In this document: positions 35,422 to 44,337 of the stretch, piece by piece
How the letters are laid out: the number at the start of each line of letters is the position of its first letter
Position numbering within the stretch: the stretch's first letter is position 1
Origin: Nostoc indistinguendum CM1-VF10
GTDB lineage: Bacteria > Cyanobacteriota > Cyanobacteriia > Cyanobacteriales > Nostocaceae
NCBI GenBank assembly: GCA_019359215.1
Contig: JAHHHS010000008.1
Coordinates: 1-64,000, forward strand
Length of the DNA: 64,000 nt
Direction of reading: 5' to 3'
The notes under the pieces: model-generated
The model's database searches: none
The model's input: only the letters and a program-made list of their open reading frames with translations
What the model was told of the DNA's origin: nothing
Program-made: the position numbers and the translations under genes

Positions 35422-36258
35422 TTTTTGTTCTGCTGGTAAAATCTTGTTTTGCAGCCAACCCATCGCTTTATCTAGGAGCAACCCAACAACGCCGATATAA
35501 ACTAGAGCTAAAATTACTTCGCTGACGTTGTTATTTTGATAGGCGTCCCAGATAAAAAAGCCGATGCCGACAATACCGGACATGACAATTTCGGCGGCGA
35601 TAATCGCTAACCAAGCTAAACCGATCGCAATTCTCAACCCGGTAAAGATGTAGGGTAATGCCGCAGGAATCAAAATATTAGTGAAATATTCTTTGCGGCT
35701 AAGTTGCAGAACTTTGGCGACGTTGTTGTAATCTTGGGGAATTTGGGTAACACCAACAGCAGTGTTAATTAAGATGGGCCAAATGGCGGTGATGAAAATT
35801 ACGAATAATGCGGCGGGTTCGTTTTGTCGTAAAGCTGCTAAAGAAATTGGAACCCAAGCTAGAGGCGGTACAGTCCGCAGTAGTTGGAAGATGGGGTCTA
35901 AAGCTTTGGACATGGTTCTATTAACCCCAATCAAAATGCCCAAGGCAATACCAACGATCGCAGCTAGGGTATAACTAATAGCAACCCGTTGTAGACTAGC
36001 AAGAATCTGCCAAAATAAACCTTTATCAATACCACCTCGGTCATAAAAAGGCCAGAAAATCAGAACCCAAGTGTCTTGGATAACTTGTATTGGCCCTGGT
36101 AATGTGGCTCCTGGAATCCAAGCGAAGAGTTGCCAGAGAACGAGGAAGATTGTGATGGCGATCGCTGGAGGTATAAGATCAGGAAATTGTTTTTGCAGGC
36201 TGGATATAAAGCCATTATTCAATTTAGGGCTTGCAGGGCGTTTTTGGGCGAGTGTCAT
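35419..36258 (-). CDS. cmpB: ABC transporter permease, CmpB/NrtB type
   Basis: A 279-residue inner-membrane permease with about six hydrophobic segments. The stretch PIFQLLRTVPPLAWVPISLA and the EAA loop (AKVLQLSRKEYFTNILIPAA) contact the ATPases. FWPFYDRGGIDKGLFWQIL is shared with the cyanobacterial nitrate and bicarbonate permeases. Two copies would form the pore with CmpC and CmpD. The start MTLAQKRPAS is the only good one. The 85-base spacer to the binding-protein gene holds CCTTTGTTATTTGT and AATGACTAATGACCAATGAC short repeats. Confidence 0.87.
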   Translation of the reverse strand: MTLAQKRPASPKLNNGFISSLQKQFPDLIPPAIAITIFLVLWQLFAWIPGATLPGPIQVIQDTWVLIFWPFYDRGGIDKGLFWQILASLQRVAISYTLAAIVGIALGILIGVNRTMSKALDPIFQLLRTVPPLAWVPISLAALRQNEPAALFVIFITAIWPILINTAVGVTQIPQDYNNVAKVLQLSRKEYFTNILIPAALPYIFTGLRIAIGLAWLAIIAAEIVMSGIVGIGFFIWDAYQNNNVSEVILALVYIGVVGLLLDKAMGWLQNKILPAEQK

Positions 36259-36343
36259 GATGCTGTGTTCTCCGCAAATTTTATTTTTGATTTGTCCTTT
36301 GTTATTTGTCCTTTGTCAGTTACCAATGACTAATGACCAATGA

Positions 36344-37726
36344 CTAAACACTGACCTTCTTGATTTTGAGACTCTTCAAATATTCTTCTGGCTTTTCGGG
36401 GTCAAATTTGATGCCATCAAAAAACTCTTCTACACCACGGGATGTATTTGTCGGAATATCAGCAGCAGCAATACCAGCTTCTTTTGCAGCTTCTTTCCAA
36501 ATATCTTCACGGTTTACCTTGTTGATAAGTTCCTTAGCCTTAGCAGCATTATTGTCTAGGTAATCTTTTGGTAAGAATCCCCAGCGAACGTTTTCAACTA
36601 TGAACCATAAATCGTGACTCTTGTATGGATAAGAAACGTTACCTTTTTCGTCTTTCCAGTAGTAAGCCGCCATTGATTTATCATCAATTTTACGACCATC
36701 ACCCATGTCATACTTTCCTTGGTATGGATCAGCTAGAATTTCCGGTGAAGAAAGGTTGAAATAATTTCGTCCAGCTAGAATTTGAGCCGCTTCTTTACGA
36801 TTATCAAAATTATCCAGCCACTGTTGAGCTTCCATAATTCCTTTTAAAATTGCTTTGGTAGCCTTGGGATTTTTATCAACCCAATCGCTTCTCATAGCGA
36901 GGTATTCTTCAGGATGATTCTTCCAAATTTCTGCGGTTAATGCTGCTACGTAGCCGATTTTGTCTTGCACCAGACGATAAGGCCAGGGGTCGCCTGTACT
37001 AAAGGCATCCATTGTTCCTGTTTGCATATTGGCAACAGTTTGCGCCGCAGGTACTGTCAGCAGCTTGACATCTGCATCCGGATCTAACCCGCCTGCTGCT
37101 AACCAGTAGCGAATCCACAAATCTTGGTTGACGTGGGGAAAGGTAAATGCAGCAGTGAAGGGTGTTGAAGATTTTAATTGCGTGAATAGGGACTTAGCGC
37201 CGGCTAGTTGTAAACTAATACCTTTGCCTTCGTGCTTACTGGCGATCGCAATTCCATTTCCATGTGTAATCAATTGACATAAGACATACATGGGAATTTT
37301 TTGATTGCCTTTGGTAATTAAACCTTCTGAAATTAAATGTGGCATTGGCATTTGCCATTGACCGCCATCTATACCACCACCGGCAGAACCAATTTCTACG
37401 TTGTCCCTTGCTGAACCCCAAGAGGCTTGCTTGGAAAGGTCAACATTAGTCATGCCATACTTTGTAAAAAAGCCTTTTTCTTTAGCAATAATTAGTGGAG
37501 CCGCTTCTACAATGGGAATATATCCTAACTTGACTGTAGTAGTTTCTGGTGTTTGTTCGGGACTAATATTAGCAACCGTTTGAGCAGTTGGTTGTGCTTG
37601 AGTGCTTCCACCAGTAAGGTTTTCAGGAGGATTACCCAAACAGCCTTTGAGGAATACAGCACTCGCCGATGCTCCGGCTGTGAAAATAAATTTGCGACGC
37701 GAAATTTGATTAAAAAATTCTGTCAT
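36344..37726 (-). CDS. cmpA: bicarbonate-binding lipoprotein, CmpA type
   Basis: A 460-residue solute-binding protein. The twin-arginine-like [13 protein letters not shown] leads to a lipobox ending at Cys29 (VFLKGC), so it is a membrane-anchored lipoprotein. The body matches CmpA better than Nrt[21 protein letters not shown] (NrtA has GIDGAH..TPMPY) and [10 protein letters not shown], with Glu where NrtA has the nitrate-contacting Lys. [20 protein letters not shown] and [16 protein letters not shown] are shared by both. It would bind bicarbonate for the BCT1 carbon-concentrating transporter. AGGAGATATT precedes the ATG. First gene of the cmpABCD operon; no nirA or narB flanks it, which also argues against nitrate. 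Confidence 0.83.
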   Translation of the reverse strand: MTEFFNQISRRKFIFTAGASASAVFLKGCLGNPPENLTGGSTQAQPTAQTVANISPEQTPETTTVKLGYIPIVEAAPLIIAKEKGFFTKYGMTNVDLSKQASWGSARDNVEIGSAGGGIDGGQWQMPMPHLISEGLITKGNQKIPMYVLCQLITHGNGIAIASKHEGKGISLQLAGAKSLFTQLKSSTPFTAAFTFPHVNQDLWIRYWLAAGGLDPDADVKLLTVPAAQTVANMQTGTMDAFSTGDPWPYRLVQDKIGYVAALTAEIWKNHPEEYLAMRSDWVDKNPKATKAILKGIMEAQQWLDNFDNRKEAAQILAGRNYFNLSSPEILADPYQGKYDMGDGRKIDDKSMAAYYWKDEKGNVSYPYKSHDLWFIVENVRWGFLPKDYLDNNAAKAKELINKVNREDIWKEAAKEAGIAAADIPTNTSRGVEEFFDGIKFDPEKPEEYLKSLKIKKVSV

Positions 37727-37756
37727 AATATCTCCTGAAAACGTAAATTTTATTTT

Positions 37757-37800
37757 TTATAGCTATGATAATTTAGGCAATAAAACGTTGTGTTTATTGC
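37757..37800 (-). promoter_or_regulatory. paired dyads upstream of cmpA, possible CmpR-type operator
   Basis: TTAT-N7-ATAA at 37757-37771 has the T-N11-A layout of LysR-type sites. GCAATAAA-N8-TTTATTGC at 37777-37800 is a perfect 8-bp dyad. They lie 31-74 bases upstream of cmpA. The known regulator of cmp operons, CmpR, is LysR-type and binds TTA-N7/8-TAA; these dyads are similar but not exact. Binding is inferred. Confidence 0.4.
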
Positions 37801-38066
37801 TGTATTAATGATTCATCAAGCTATATTTGGCAAAGCAACCGCAGCCATTCCATCAATGACGCGGCTACCTATATAAAAAAACTCGGCTAATTTCTTGACT
37901 CTGCTCTAGTGTGATTTAGAGGTGTCATTCACCTTGTTGAAATCAGTTTACAGCCTTTGAAGCCAAATTGCTCAACTTGGAGTATCGATTTATTAAAGAA
38001 ATATTAAATTGGATATATAAGGAAAAATTTATCTATTTTCCTTAACTATATGAATAATTTTTAGTA

Positions 38067-38204
38067 TATCAACTCTTGTCTATGGAGACTATTATTTTTA
38101 TATTATGATTTGCTATTTCCGCTTATTTTAGAACTTAAGCTTAGTAGTATTTTCAATATATAAACTCTTATTTATGAAGACCATTATGTTTACACTATGA
38201 TTTA
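38067..38204. repeat. imperfect direct repeat of about 45 bp
   Basis: The block with AACTCTTGTCTATGGAGAC (from about 38067) returns as AAACTCTTATTTATGAAGAC (from about 38160), each followed by ATT.T.TTTA.A.TATGATTT. No coding content. Between cmpA and argJ, which are on the same strand. Confidence 0.5.
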
Positions 38205-38230
38205 GGGTAGCACAGCTAGCTGTACTACCC
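38205..38230. repeat. 26-bp near-perfect palindrome, ACAGCTAGCTGT core
   Basis: GGGTAGCACAGCT and its complement with one mismatched pair. Shares its core with the palindrome at 22393-22414. It could form the hairpin ending the argJ transcript (54 bases past the argJ stop) but is more likely a dispersed element. Confidence 0.6.
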
Positions 38231-38286
38231 TACCAACGTATTTGTATCAAACTGAAAGTAGAAACAATATACCTGTAAAGGAGATT

Positions 38287-39549
38287 TTAAGTAGTGTATT
38301 CGGCGTTAATCTTCACGTAGTCATAACTCAAATCACAACCCCAAGCTTTACCCACACCATAACCATTGCCAACATTAACGGAGATTAACACCGTATCTTC
38401 TTGGAGATAAGCGCCGCTCGCTGCTTTTTTCAGATAAGCACTTGCTGCTGCACGATCAAAAGTTAACGGTTGCCCGTTTTCTAACATTAAGAAATTCCCT
38501 AGCTTAATTTGCAGGTTTTCTTGCTCAAAGGGCACACCTGCACGTCCTGCGGCGGCGGCGATGCGTCCCCAATTAGGATCACGTCCAAAGATTGCAGATT
38601 TAACTAAGGATGAACCAGCGATGGTTTTGGCTATTTGTCGGGCTGAGAGTTCATCATGGGCCCCTGTCACTTCCACTTCAATTAGACAGGTTGCACCTTC
38701 GCCATCACGAGCGATCGCTTTGGCTAAATGCTGACAAACTGCTGTTAACATCGCCTCTAATTTCTCTGCTTCTGCGCCCCATTCTGTAATTGCTGGGGTG
38801 CGAGATTGACCATTTGCTAAGGCGATTAAGCTGTCGTTGGTGCTGGTATCACCATCTACGGTAATGGAATTGAAACTTTTATCAGCTGCCCTTGCCAACA
38901 TCTGTTGCCAAAGAGCTGGCGAAACCACAGCATCACAAGTAACAAATGCCAACATGGTTGCCATGTTGGGGTGAATCATACCGGAACCTTTGGCAATACC
39001 ACCAATTCGTACCGGGCGTTGGCGCAGCCCGGCGGAGGCATCGCTTATAGTTGTCTCTAGGGCAATGGATTTGGTTACCAAGTCTGTAGTGATAATCGCT
39101 CCGGCGGCGGCGTCTGAGCCTGTTCCTGATAGTGCTGCTACTACCTTGGGAATCCCAGTTCGCAAAGGATCCATCTTAATTCTTTGACCAATCACACCAG
39201 TGGAAGCCACTAATACAGATTCAGATGGGATGTTTAGTGCTTGACCTACTGCCATAGCAGATTCTAAAGTATCAAGGTAGCCTTGAGTACCTGTAGCAGC
39301 ATTTGCTTGTCCAGCGTTGCAAAGAATAGCACGAGCGCTGTGTTTGGCTTGCAAGCGTTGGCGACAATATTCTACACAGGCAGCTTTAACTTGGCTAGTA
39401 GTGAACACACCAGCTGCGATCGCTTCCACTTCTGAGAATATCAAAGCTAAATCTGGCAACCCCGAAGGTTTCAACCCTGCGGTAATTCCCGCCGCCTGAT
39501 ACCCCCTTGGTGCTGTAATACCACCTGTGATTTTTTGCCAATCTGCCAT
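38287..39549 (-). CDS. argJ: bifunctional ornithine acetyltransferase/N-acetylglutamate synthase
   Basis: A 420-residue enzyme of the cyclic arginine pathway that moves acetyl from N-acetylornithine to glutamate and can also use acetyl-CoA. It self-cleaves before a conserved threonine: HPNMATML places it at Thr198. GGITAPRGYQAAGI, STGVIGQRI, VDGDTSTNDS and the C-terminal SYDYVKINAEYTT are typical. Residues about 169-178 (SDASAGLRQR) are encoded by a 29-bp dispersed repeat (39016-39044) inserted in frame between LETTI and RPVRIGG, some 20 residues before the cleavage site. The rest is intact, so activity may persist. No other arg genes are adjacent. Confidence 0.93.
   Translation of the reverse strand: MADWQKITGGITAPRGYQAAGITAGLKPSGLPDLALIFSEVEAIAAGVFTTSQVKAACVEYCRQRLQAKHSARAILCNAGQANAATGTQGYLDTLESAMAVGQALNIPSESVLVASTGVIGQRIKMDPLRTGIPKVVAALSGTGSDAAAGAIITTDLVTKSIALETTISDASAGLRQRPVRIGGIAKGSGMIHPNMATMLAFVTCDAVVSPALWQQMLARAADKSFNSITVDGDTSTNDSLIALANGQSRTPAITEWGAEAEKLEAMLTAVCQHLAKAIARDGEGATCLIEVEVTGAHDELSARQIAKTIAGSSLVKSAIFGRDPNWGRIAAAAGRAGVPFEQENLQIKLGNFLMLENGQPLTFDRAAASAYLKKAASGAYLQEDTVLISVNVGNGYGVGKAWGCDLSYDYVKINAEYTT
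39016..39044. repeat. 29-bp dispersed repeat inside argJ
   Basis: In coding orientation GCGATGCCTCCGCCGGGCTG and the following nine bases match, with four substitutions, the intergenic copy at 56149-56177. Partial copies occur near 27226, 28793, 29257 and 62040. Confidence 0.8.
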
Positions 39550-39825
39550 TATTCTTCCTTACAACTATCAGGTTGGATAGATCAATTTGTGCTTTGGATA
39601 AAGTGCGGAGTTAGGAGCCATTCAATTTTAGATTTTGGATTTTGGATTGAAGGCTAAATCTAAAATCCAAAATTGGCAGAGTTAGGAGTTATTATTCTCC
39701 CTCTGCTCCCTAGACACCAGTCCCTTGTATTGTGAGTTTATTTGCTGATGGCAATAATAATGCACCAGTTGGCGATTAGGATAATTGTTTTTACCTTTCT
39801 TATGAGGAAAGACAAAAGCAAAAAA
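39550..39825. other. spacer with inverted AAATCTAAAATCC repeats
   Basis: Upstream of argJ. TTTTAGATTTTGGATTTTGG (39609-39640) and the opposing AAATCTAAAATCCAAAATTGG can pair into a hairpin; a related sequence occurs at 58697-58725 between cobG and cobH. No gene seen. Confidence 0.5.
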
Positions 39826-40019
39826 GGAGAGCCAATTGGGCCGCTCTCCAAATCAATACGGTGCATCTTTTGAGTACACCATATCATTGATGAGGTCAGG
39901 GGTAATACTTATTTATGAAGATGATTTCTAAAAATATGATAAAGATTCTCTGTAAATACCACATAAACTAAATAAAAAGAGAGCCACTTAGGCAGCTCTC
40001 CCGATCATCAGGGTGCATC
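39826..40019. repeat. two related hairpin units in tandem
   Basis: Unit 1: GGAGAGC/GCTCTCC hairpin (39826-39849) followed by ACGGTGCATCTTTTGAGTAC. Unit 2: GAGAGCC/GGCAGCTCTC hairpin (39979-40000) followed by AGGGTGCATCTACATACCAC. Each is preceded by a run of A, and the order of elements is the same, about 150 bases apart. They could be transcribed small RNAs or duplicated terminators; nothing in the sequence decides. Confidence 0.45.
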
Positions 40020-40195
40020 TACATACCACAGCATAGCATTTTAGGTATGCGGGCTGTCACCACCTTTTGTATGAAGATTTTATGAAGAACTACCGGGAAA
40101 TTACTTACTTGGGAATTGGGGATTGGGCATGGAAAAGAGGCAGAGGGGAAAAATCTTCTCCCTTGCTCCCTGCCCCCTGCCCCCTGCTTACCCTA

Positions 40196-41671
40196 CTAGG
40201 CGTTCAGTTTTTTCTCTACCAATTCGTTAGTCAGCTTAGGATCAGCACGTTTACCTGTCTTTTTCAGAACTTGTCCAACAAAGAAGCCTTTGAGGTTGGT
40301 GTTACCGTTGCGATACTTTTCTAGTTCTTTGGGATTAGCGGCTATGACTTCATCAACGATGGGTTCTAGTACACTAGGATCGGTGATTAACTCTTGACCA
40401 GCAAAAGCTTTTTCAGGAGAAATACCATTGAGCAAATCTGGCAACTTTTCTTTAGCTTGAGCATTGCTAATTTTGCCCGTTTCGATGCGAGTGATGATAT
40501 CAGCTAGATTGGTGGGAGTTAGACCAATTTCAGTAATACTAAGTTTTTGCTTATTGAGGTGGGCTGCGATATCTTGAGTAATCCAGTTGGCGGCAGCTTT
40601 TGGATTTGCTCCAGATGCGATCGCAGTTTCAAAATATTCGGCTACTGGACGATCTTCTGTCAACACTCGCGCATCGTAAGCCGAAAGCCCCAACTCACTT
40701 TCATAATGATGCCGTTTTTGGGCTGGTAATTCTGGTAGTTCACTGCGCCACTTCTCTAATTCGGCATCTGTTACTTCAATTGGTGCTAAATCTGGTTCAG
40801 GGAAATAGCGGTAATCGCTAGAGCCTTCCTTCACCCGCATACTACTTGTGCGTTGAGCGCCTTCTTCCCACAGCCGAGTTTCTTGGATAATGCGATCGCC
40901 TGCTTCGATAGCGGCGATTTGACGCTCAATTTCGTAGTCAATCGCCCGTTGAATGGCGCTGAACGAGTTCATGTTTTTAATTTCTACTTTGGTGCCAAAT
41001 TCCTTCCGTCCTACTGGACGCACAGAAATGTTGACATCGCAGCGCAGAGATCCTTCTTGCATATTACCGTCACTCACGCCGAGATACCGGACAATCCGGC
41101 GCAATTCTTCGGCATATTCAGCAGCTTCTAGCCCAGAACGCAAGTCAGGTTCCGAGACAATTTCTACTAATGGTACACCCGCGCGATTGTAGTCTACCAA
41201 AGAATAGGAAGAACCAGAAAGGCGATCGCTACCTGCGTGTACCAATTTTCCAGCATCTTCTTCCATGTGCAGACGCGTAATACCAATGCGTTTGCGGGTG
41301 GGGTTTCCCTCAGCATCTACCAACTCAATTTCTAACCAACCATGTTCTGCGATCGGTAGATCATATTGAGAAATTTGGTAATTTTTGGGTAAGTCAGGAT
41401 AAAAATACTGTTTACGGTCGAACTTGCTATATCTCGCAATTTGACAATTCAGTGCCAAACCAGCCTTAACGGCATATTCTAAGACTTTTTGATTGAGTAC
41501 AGGTAAGACCCCAGGTAAACCCATACAAACTGGGTCAATATTAGTATTTGGGTCAGCACCAAATGCCGTAGAGCTATTAGAGAAAATTTTGGTGTTGGTA
41601 CTCAGCTGACAATGGGTTTCTAGACCAATAATCGCTTCATACTCAGTTTTTACAGTTGTAGCAGTCGTCAT
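40196..41671 (-). CDS. gatB: aspartyl/glutamyl-tRNA amidotransferase subunit B
   Basis: A 491-residue subunit of the GatCAB complex, which converts Glu-tRNA(Gln) and Asp-tRNA(Asn) to the amidated forms. EAIIGLETHCQLST, YPDLPKNYQISQYDLPI, EDAGKLVHAG, DYNRAGVPLVEIVSEPDLR and GSLRCDVNISVR are the catalytic-cradle motifs; the C-terminal YqeY-like helical tail (LLNGISPEKAFAGQ to KLTNELVEKKLNA) binds tRNA. Length is normal. The start MTTATTVKTEYEAIIG is the only reasonable one. It stands alone, as gat genes often do in cyanobacteria. The spacer beyond its stop contains another CCCCCTGC tandem repeat (40157-40190). Confidence 0.96.
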   Translation of the reverse strand: MTTATTVKTEYEAIIGLETHCQLSTNTKIFSNSSTAFGADPNTNIDPVCMGLPGVLPVLNQKVLEYAVKAGLALNCQIARYSKFDRKQYFYPDLPKNYQISQYDLPIAEHGWLEIELVDAEGNPTRKRIGITRLHMEEDAGKLVHAGSDRLSGSSYSLVDYNRAGVPLVEIVSEPDLRSGLEAAEYAEELRRIVRYLGVSDGNMQEGSLRCDVNISVRPVGRKEFGTKVEIKNMNSFSAIQRAIDYEIERQIAAIEAGDRIIQETRLWEEGAQRTSSMRVKEGSSDYRYFPEPDLAPIEVTDAELEKWRSELPELPAQKRHHYESELGLSAYDARVLTEDRPVAEYFETAIASGANPKAAANWITQDIAAHLNKQKLSITEIGLTPTNLADIITRIETGKISNAQAKEKLPDLLNGISPEKAFAGQELITDPSVLEPIVDEVIAANPKELEKYRNGNTNLKGFFVGQVLKKTGKRADPKLTNELVEKKLNA

Positions 41672-41907
41672 AATATCACTATTTCGGCATAATCCTTATT
41701 AGGGTACTATTGTAGCGGCGTATTGAGTTGCCCTGAAGACGGTTATTTGGGTGAGTAATGCTTACCCTCATAAGCTTGAAAAGGAAGGTGCAAAGCTAAG
41801 ATGAAGAAAATCTTGATTATTGGTTCTGGGGGTGCTGGTAAATCTACCTTAGCCCGCGAACTAGGAAGTATTTTAGGCTTAGAAGTTATTCACTTAGATA
41901 CTTGGTA

Positions 41908-43097
41908 AGCTAATCAGCATTTAAGCTGCAACATAGTTGACATTGCCTTTATTTTTGATTTTCCGATGCCACTTAATCAGTAACTCACCTTGGTTTAATA
42001 GTTTATCTAGTAGTGCTTGCAATTCATCTACTGATTTAAACAGGCGGTGAGCAATATATTCTTTACATGAGTGCCAAACTAATTCGATAATGTTGTAATC
42101 AGGGCTGTAAGCAGGCAAATATTCTAAAACAAAGTTTGGAAAGTCTTCAGATATTTTAGCTATAATATCTTTGCGCTTATGAAAACTAGCATTGTCTAAA
42201 ATTAAAATAATCTTCGGCCCATCCTTGGAGAAATCTTTACCAAGGTTCCCAATACTAGCCCACTCTTGTTTAATTAATTCATTCAATTGTTGTAATTTCT
42301 CATAAAAAATATCTGCATTACCTTTTTTGACAAAAAAGCATACCCGTTTTCGGTCTGATTCTCTGATTGCTCCCATCACATTAACGCGACCACAGCGCCG
42401 TTGCCCTGGAACATTTTTGCGTTTTCCTTTTTTACCCCAGTTCTTTCGGTGAATCACTCGTAAACTAAAACCACTCTCGTCCCAAAACCATACCTGCAAA
42501 CGGTCTGGTTCTTCTCGCGCTATTGATAAATATTGAGTAAGTTTCTCCTTGAACTTGGCTCTTTCTTGCGGGTTTTGTTTATCTTCCAGATCATATTTAG
42601 CCCAGATATAACTATACTTTTTTCGCTTTAATATCCTCCTGACTTGAGAGCTACTTAAATCTATCCCTGTTTTTTCGGTTAAATATGTGGCTAATCTCTC
42701 TGCCGTCCATTTGCCAAATTCATACCCTAAATCTGATGGTTCTTGGTCAACAGTTTTTAATAACAGTTCAATATATTCAGGAGTAGCTTTTCGATAATGT
42801 TCGTACTCTCTTTTATTATGCGGGGTTTCTAAATTGTCTGGATCTCCATGCATACACCAATACGCCACGGTTCTAGGCGAGCAGCCTAAAAATTTAGCAA
42901 TTTCGTGTTGCGGCTTCCCATCATTTTGTAGAAGAATAATTAAAATTCTTTCCCTAACGTGTGGTTGGTCGCTTTCTTTTAAAGCCTGCTGTAGCTTGCC
43001 GACTTGTTCCGGCGTTAAAAAGTCTTTGGCTGGTGGCGGCATAGCTGCTTTTATACTACTTCACATTATTATTATGCAACTTTAGTGCCGATTAGCT
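41908..43097 (-). mobile_element. IS630-family insertion sequence, complete, 1190 bp
   Basis: Ends AGCTAATCAGCATTTAAGCT and, inverted, AGCTAATCGGCACTAAAGTT (19 of the first 23 positions agree). Flanked by TA on both sides (41906-41907 and 43098-43099), the target duplication of the IS630/Tc1-mariner group. Carries one intact transposase gene. Since the host gene frame is otherwise perfect, insertion looks recent. Confidence 0.92.
41921..43042 (-). CDS. IS630-family transposase
   Basis: 373 residues. An N-terminal helix-turn-helix region (HEIAKFLGCSPRTVAYW) and a second winged-helix part (GIDLSSSQVRRILKRKKYSY) bind the ends. The DDE catalytic core reads VWFWDESGF, LILDNASFHK and AYSPDYNIIELVW, giving Asp, Asp and Glu in the expected places. 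A single uninterrupted frame, not split by the frameshift common in this family. It begins MPPPAKDFLTPEQVG close to the right end of the element. Probably active. Confidence 0.93.
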   Translation of the reverse strand: MPPPAKDFLTPEQVGKLQQALKESDQPHVRERILIILLQNDGKPQHEIAKFLGCSPRTVAYWCMHGDPDNLETPHNKREYEHYRKATPEYIELLLKTVDQEPSDLGYEFGKWTAERLATYLTEKTGIDLSSSQVRRILKRKKYSYIWAKYDLEDKQNPQERAKFKEKLTQYLSIAREEPDRLQVWFWDESGFSLRVIHRKNWGKKGKRKNVPGQRRCGRVNVMGAIRESDRKRVCFFVKKGNADIFYEKLQQLNELIKQEWASIGNLGKDFSKDGPKIILILDNASFHKRKDIIAKISEDFPNFVLEYLPAYSPDYNIIELVWHSCKEYIAHRLFKSVDELQALLDKLLNQGELLIKWHRKIKNKGNVNYVAA

Positions 43098-43820
43098 TAT
43101 TGGAATCCTGGCTGGGTTGAGACTTCAAAAGCTGAATGGCAAAGCATAATCCAAGACTTAACCTTGCGAGAATCTTGGATTATGGATGGTAACTATAGCA
43201 ATACTCTCGACATTCGTTTATCGGTTGCAGATACGGTAATTTTTTTGGATTTTCCCCGGATTTTATGTTTGTCGCGGGTGATTAAGCGTCGCTTCATGTA
43301 TGCTGGACAATCTAGACCTGATATGGCATCAGATTGTCCTGAAAGATTAAATTGGGAATTCCTCAAATATGTATGGTCATACCCAATTAATCGTCGTCCT
43401 GGAATTATCAAAAAACTTAGTCAAGTAACACCAAACCTGCAAGTTATTATTCTTCGCAACCCGACAGAAGTTAGAGAATTTTTACAAAATATTTCCCACC
43501 ATTCACATTTAATCAATTGATTTTTATTAAAATTATCTAAAAAATAGGAAAATTACATATTGTTACTTCTGTACTAACCAACTAGCAGTAACTAAGGTTA
43601 AATACTAGAATAAAGTATGAAATTAGCACTTTAATAATAAATCAAACTATTAAAATAAATTAGCATTCAAGGCTTGTTAGTGCTAATTATTGACTGAGAT
43701 TTAATGCCTATGATATAGACCAAAACTATACTTTTTCTAGATACATTAGCTACTCACTAGACATTATACTAGAAAAAACTAAAGCTTTACTGCAAGTAAT
43801 TTAAAACTGGGAGTGCTAGC

Positions 43821-44171
43821 ATGAAATACACTTTTGATATTGTAGGAGTATCTCCACTTTTGCAGTTTTTTAATCACCAACACCAAAATGGGCAAAAATC
43901 ACCTCACCAAGGCGTGGAATACTTGGGAATGCATACATGTACGCTAGATACGTTTCTAGAATCAGTGGAATCAGTTCCAGCAAAGTGGGATTGGAATCTC
44001 GATCAAGTAGTAGATACCGTGATTCAGTTTTGGTTGAATAACTCAGATAGTATTGGTTATTGGAAAGTACGATTAAGCGATGCTGGTAAAGATAATTTAC
44101 TAGTCGCAAGATTGGCGGATATAACCGCCTTACAAGCTGAATTTGAATCCCTATTAGATAAGGAGTGGTGA
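43821..44171 (+). CDS. hypothetical protein, 116 residues
   Basis: An unrecognised soluble protein beginning MKYTFDIVGVSPLLQFFNHQ, with LDTFLESVESVPAKWDWNLD and a C-terminal helical stretch (LADITALQAEFESLLD). No signal peptide or membrane segment. Acidic, aromatic composition and ordinary codon use suggest a real gene. A TTTTTCTAG/CTAGAAAAA inverted repeat lies about 50-90 bases upstream, and a stem-loop at 44203-44225 follows. Its neighbours give no clue to function. Confidence 0.65.
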   Translation: MKYTFDIVGVSPLLQFFNHQHQNGQKSPHQGVEYLGMHTCTLDTFLESVESVPAKWDWNLDQVVDTVIQFWLNNSDSIGYWKVRLSDAGKDNLLVARLADITALQAEFESLLDKEW

Positions 44172-44202
44172 AGAGATAGATAGAATTGAAAAAGAATTCA
44201 GG

Positions 44203-44225
44203 GACGGAGCAGAAGTTGCTCCGTC
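44203..44225 (+). terminator. stem-loop after the 116-residue gene
   Basis: GACGGAGCA pairs exactly with TGCTCCGTC around a 5-base loop, 31 bases after the stop. The T tract is short, so efficiency is uncertain. Confidence 0.65.
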
Positions 44226-44337
44226 TTCAGTTATAATCAACGCTTTTTTCTGTTATTCTTATTTTCAAATGCTTTGAAAACTTTGAGATATGAGTTTTTT
44301 AATCTCTTGGTTTGAATTTCTAAAATGTCTATTAACC

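Larger units (their letters stand above)
41801..43520 (+). pseudogene. P-loop nucleotide kinase-like gene interrupted by an IS
   Basis: ATG 41801 begins MKKILIIGSGGAGKSTLARE, a Walker A P-loop, and runs to VIHLDTW before the insertion sequence. Beyond it the frame resumes Y WNPGWVETSKAEWQ through SWIMDGNYSNTLDIRL, IFLDFPRILCLSRV and a stop at 43520. Removing bases 41908-43099 (element plus one TA) restores 175 uninterrupted codons. The family is the adenylate kinase-like DNA topology modulation group (FlaR-like). AAGGAAGG lies upstream. The insertion disables the gene unless the element excises precisely. Confidence 0.85.

Noticed and set aside
31971..37726. Annotation as nitrate transporter nrtABCD
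   Set aside because: Binding-protein signature residues and lack of nirA/narB favour cmpABCD; kept as the main alternative.
37740..38286. NtcA box GTA-N8-TAC upstream of the transporter operon
   Set aside because: No exact match found; nearest candidates have the wrong spacing.
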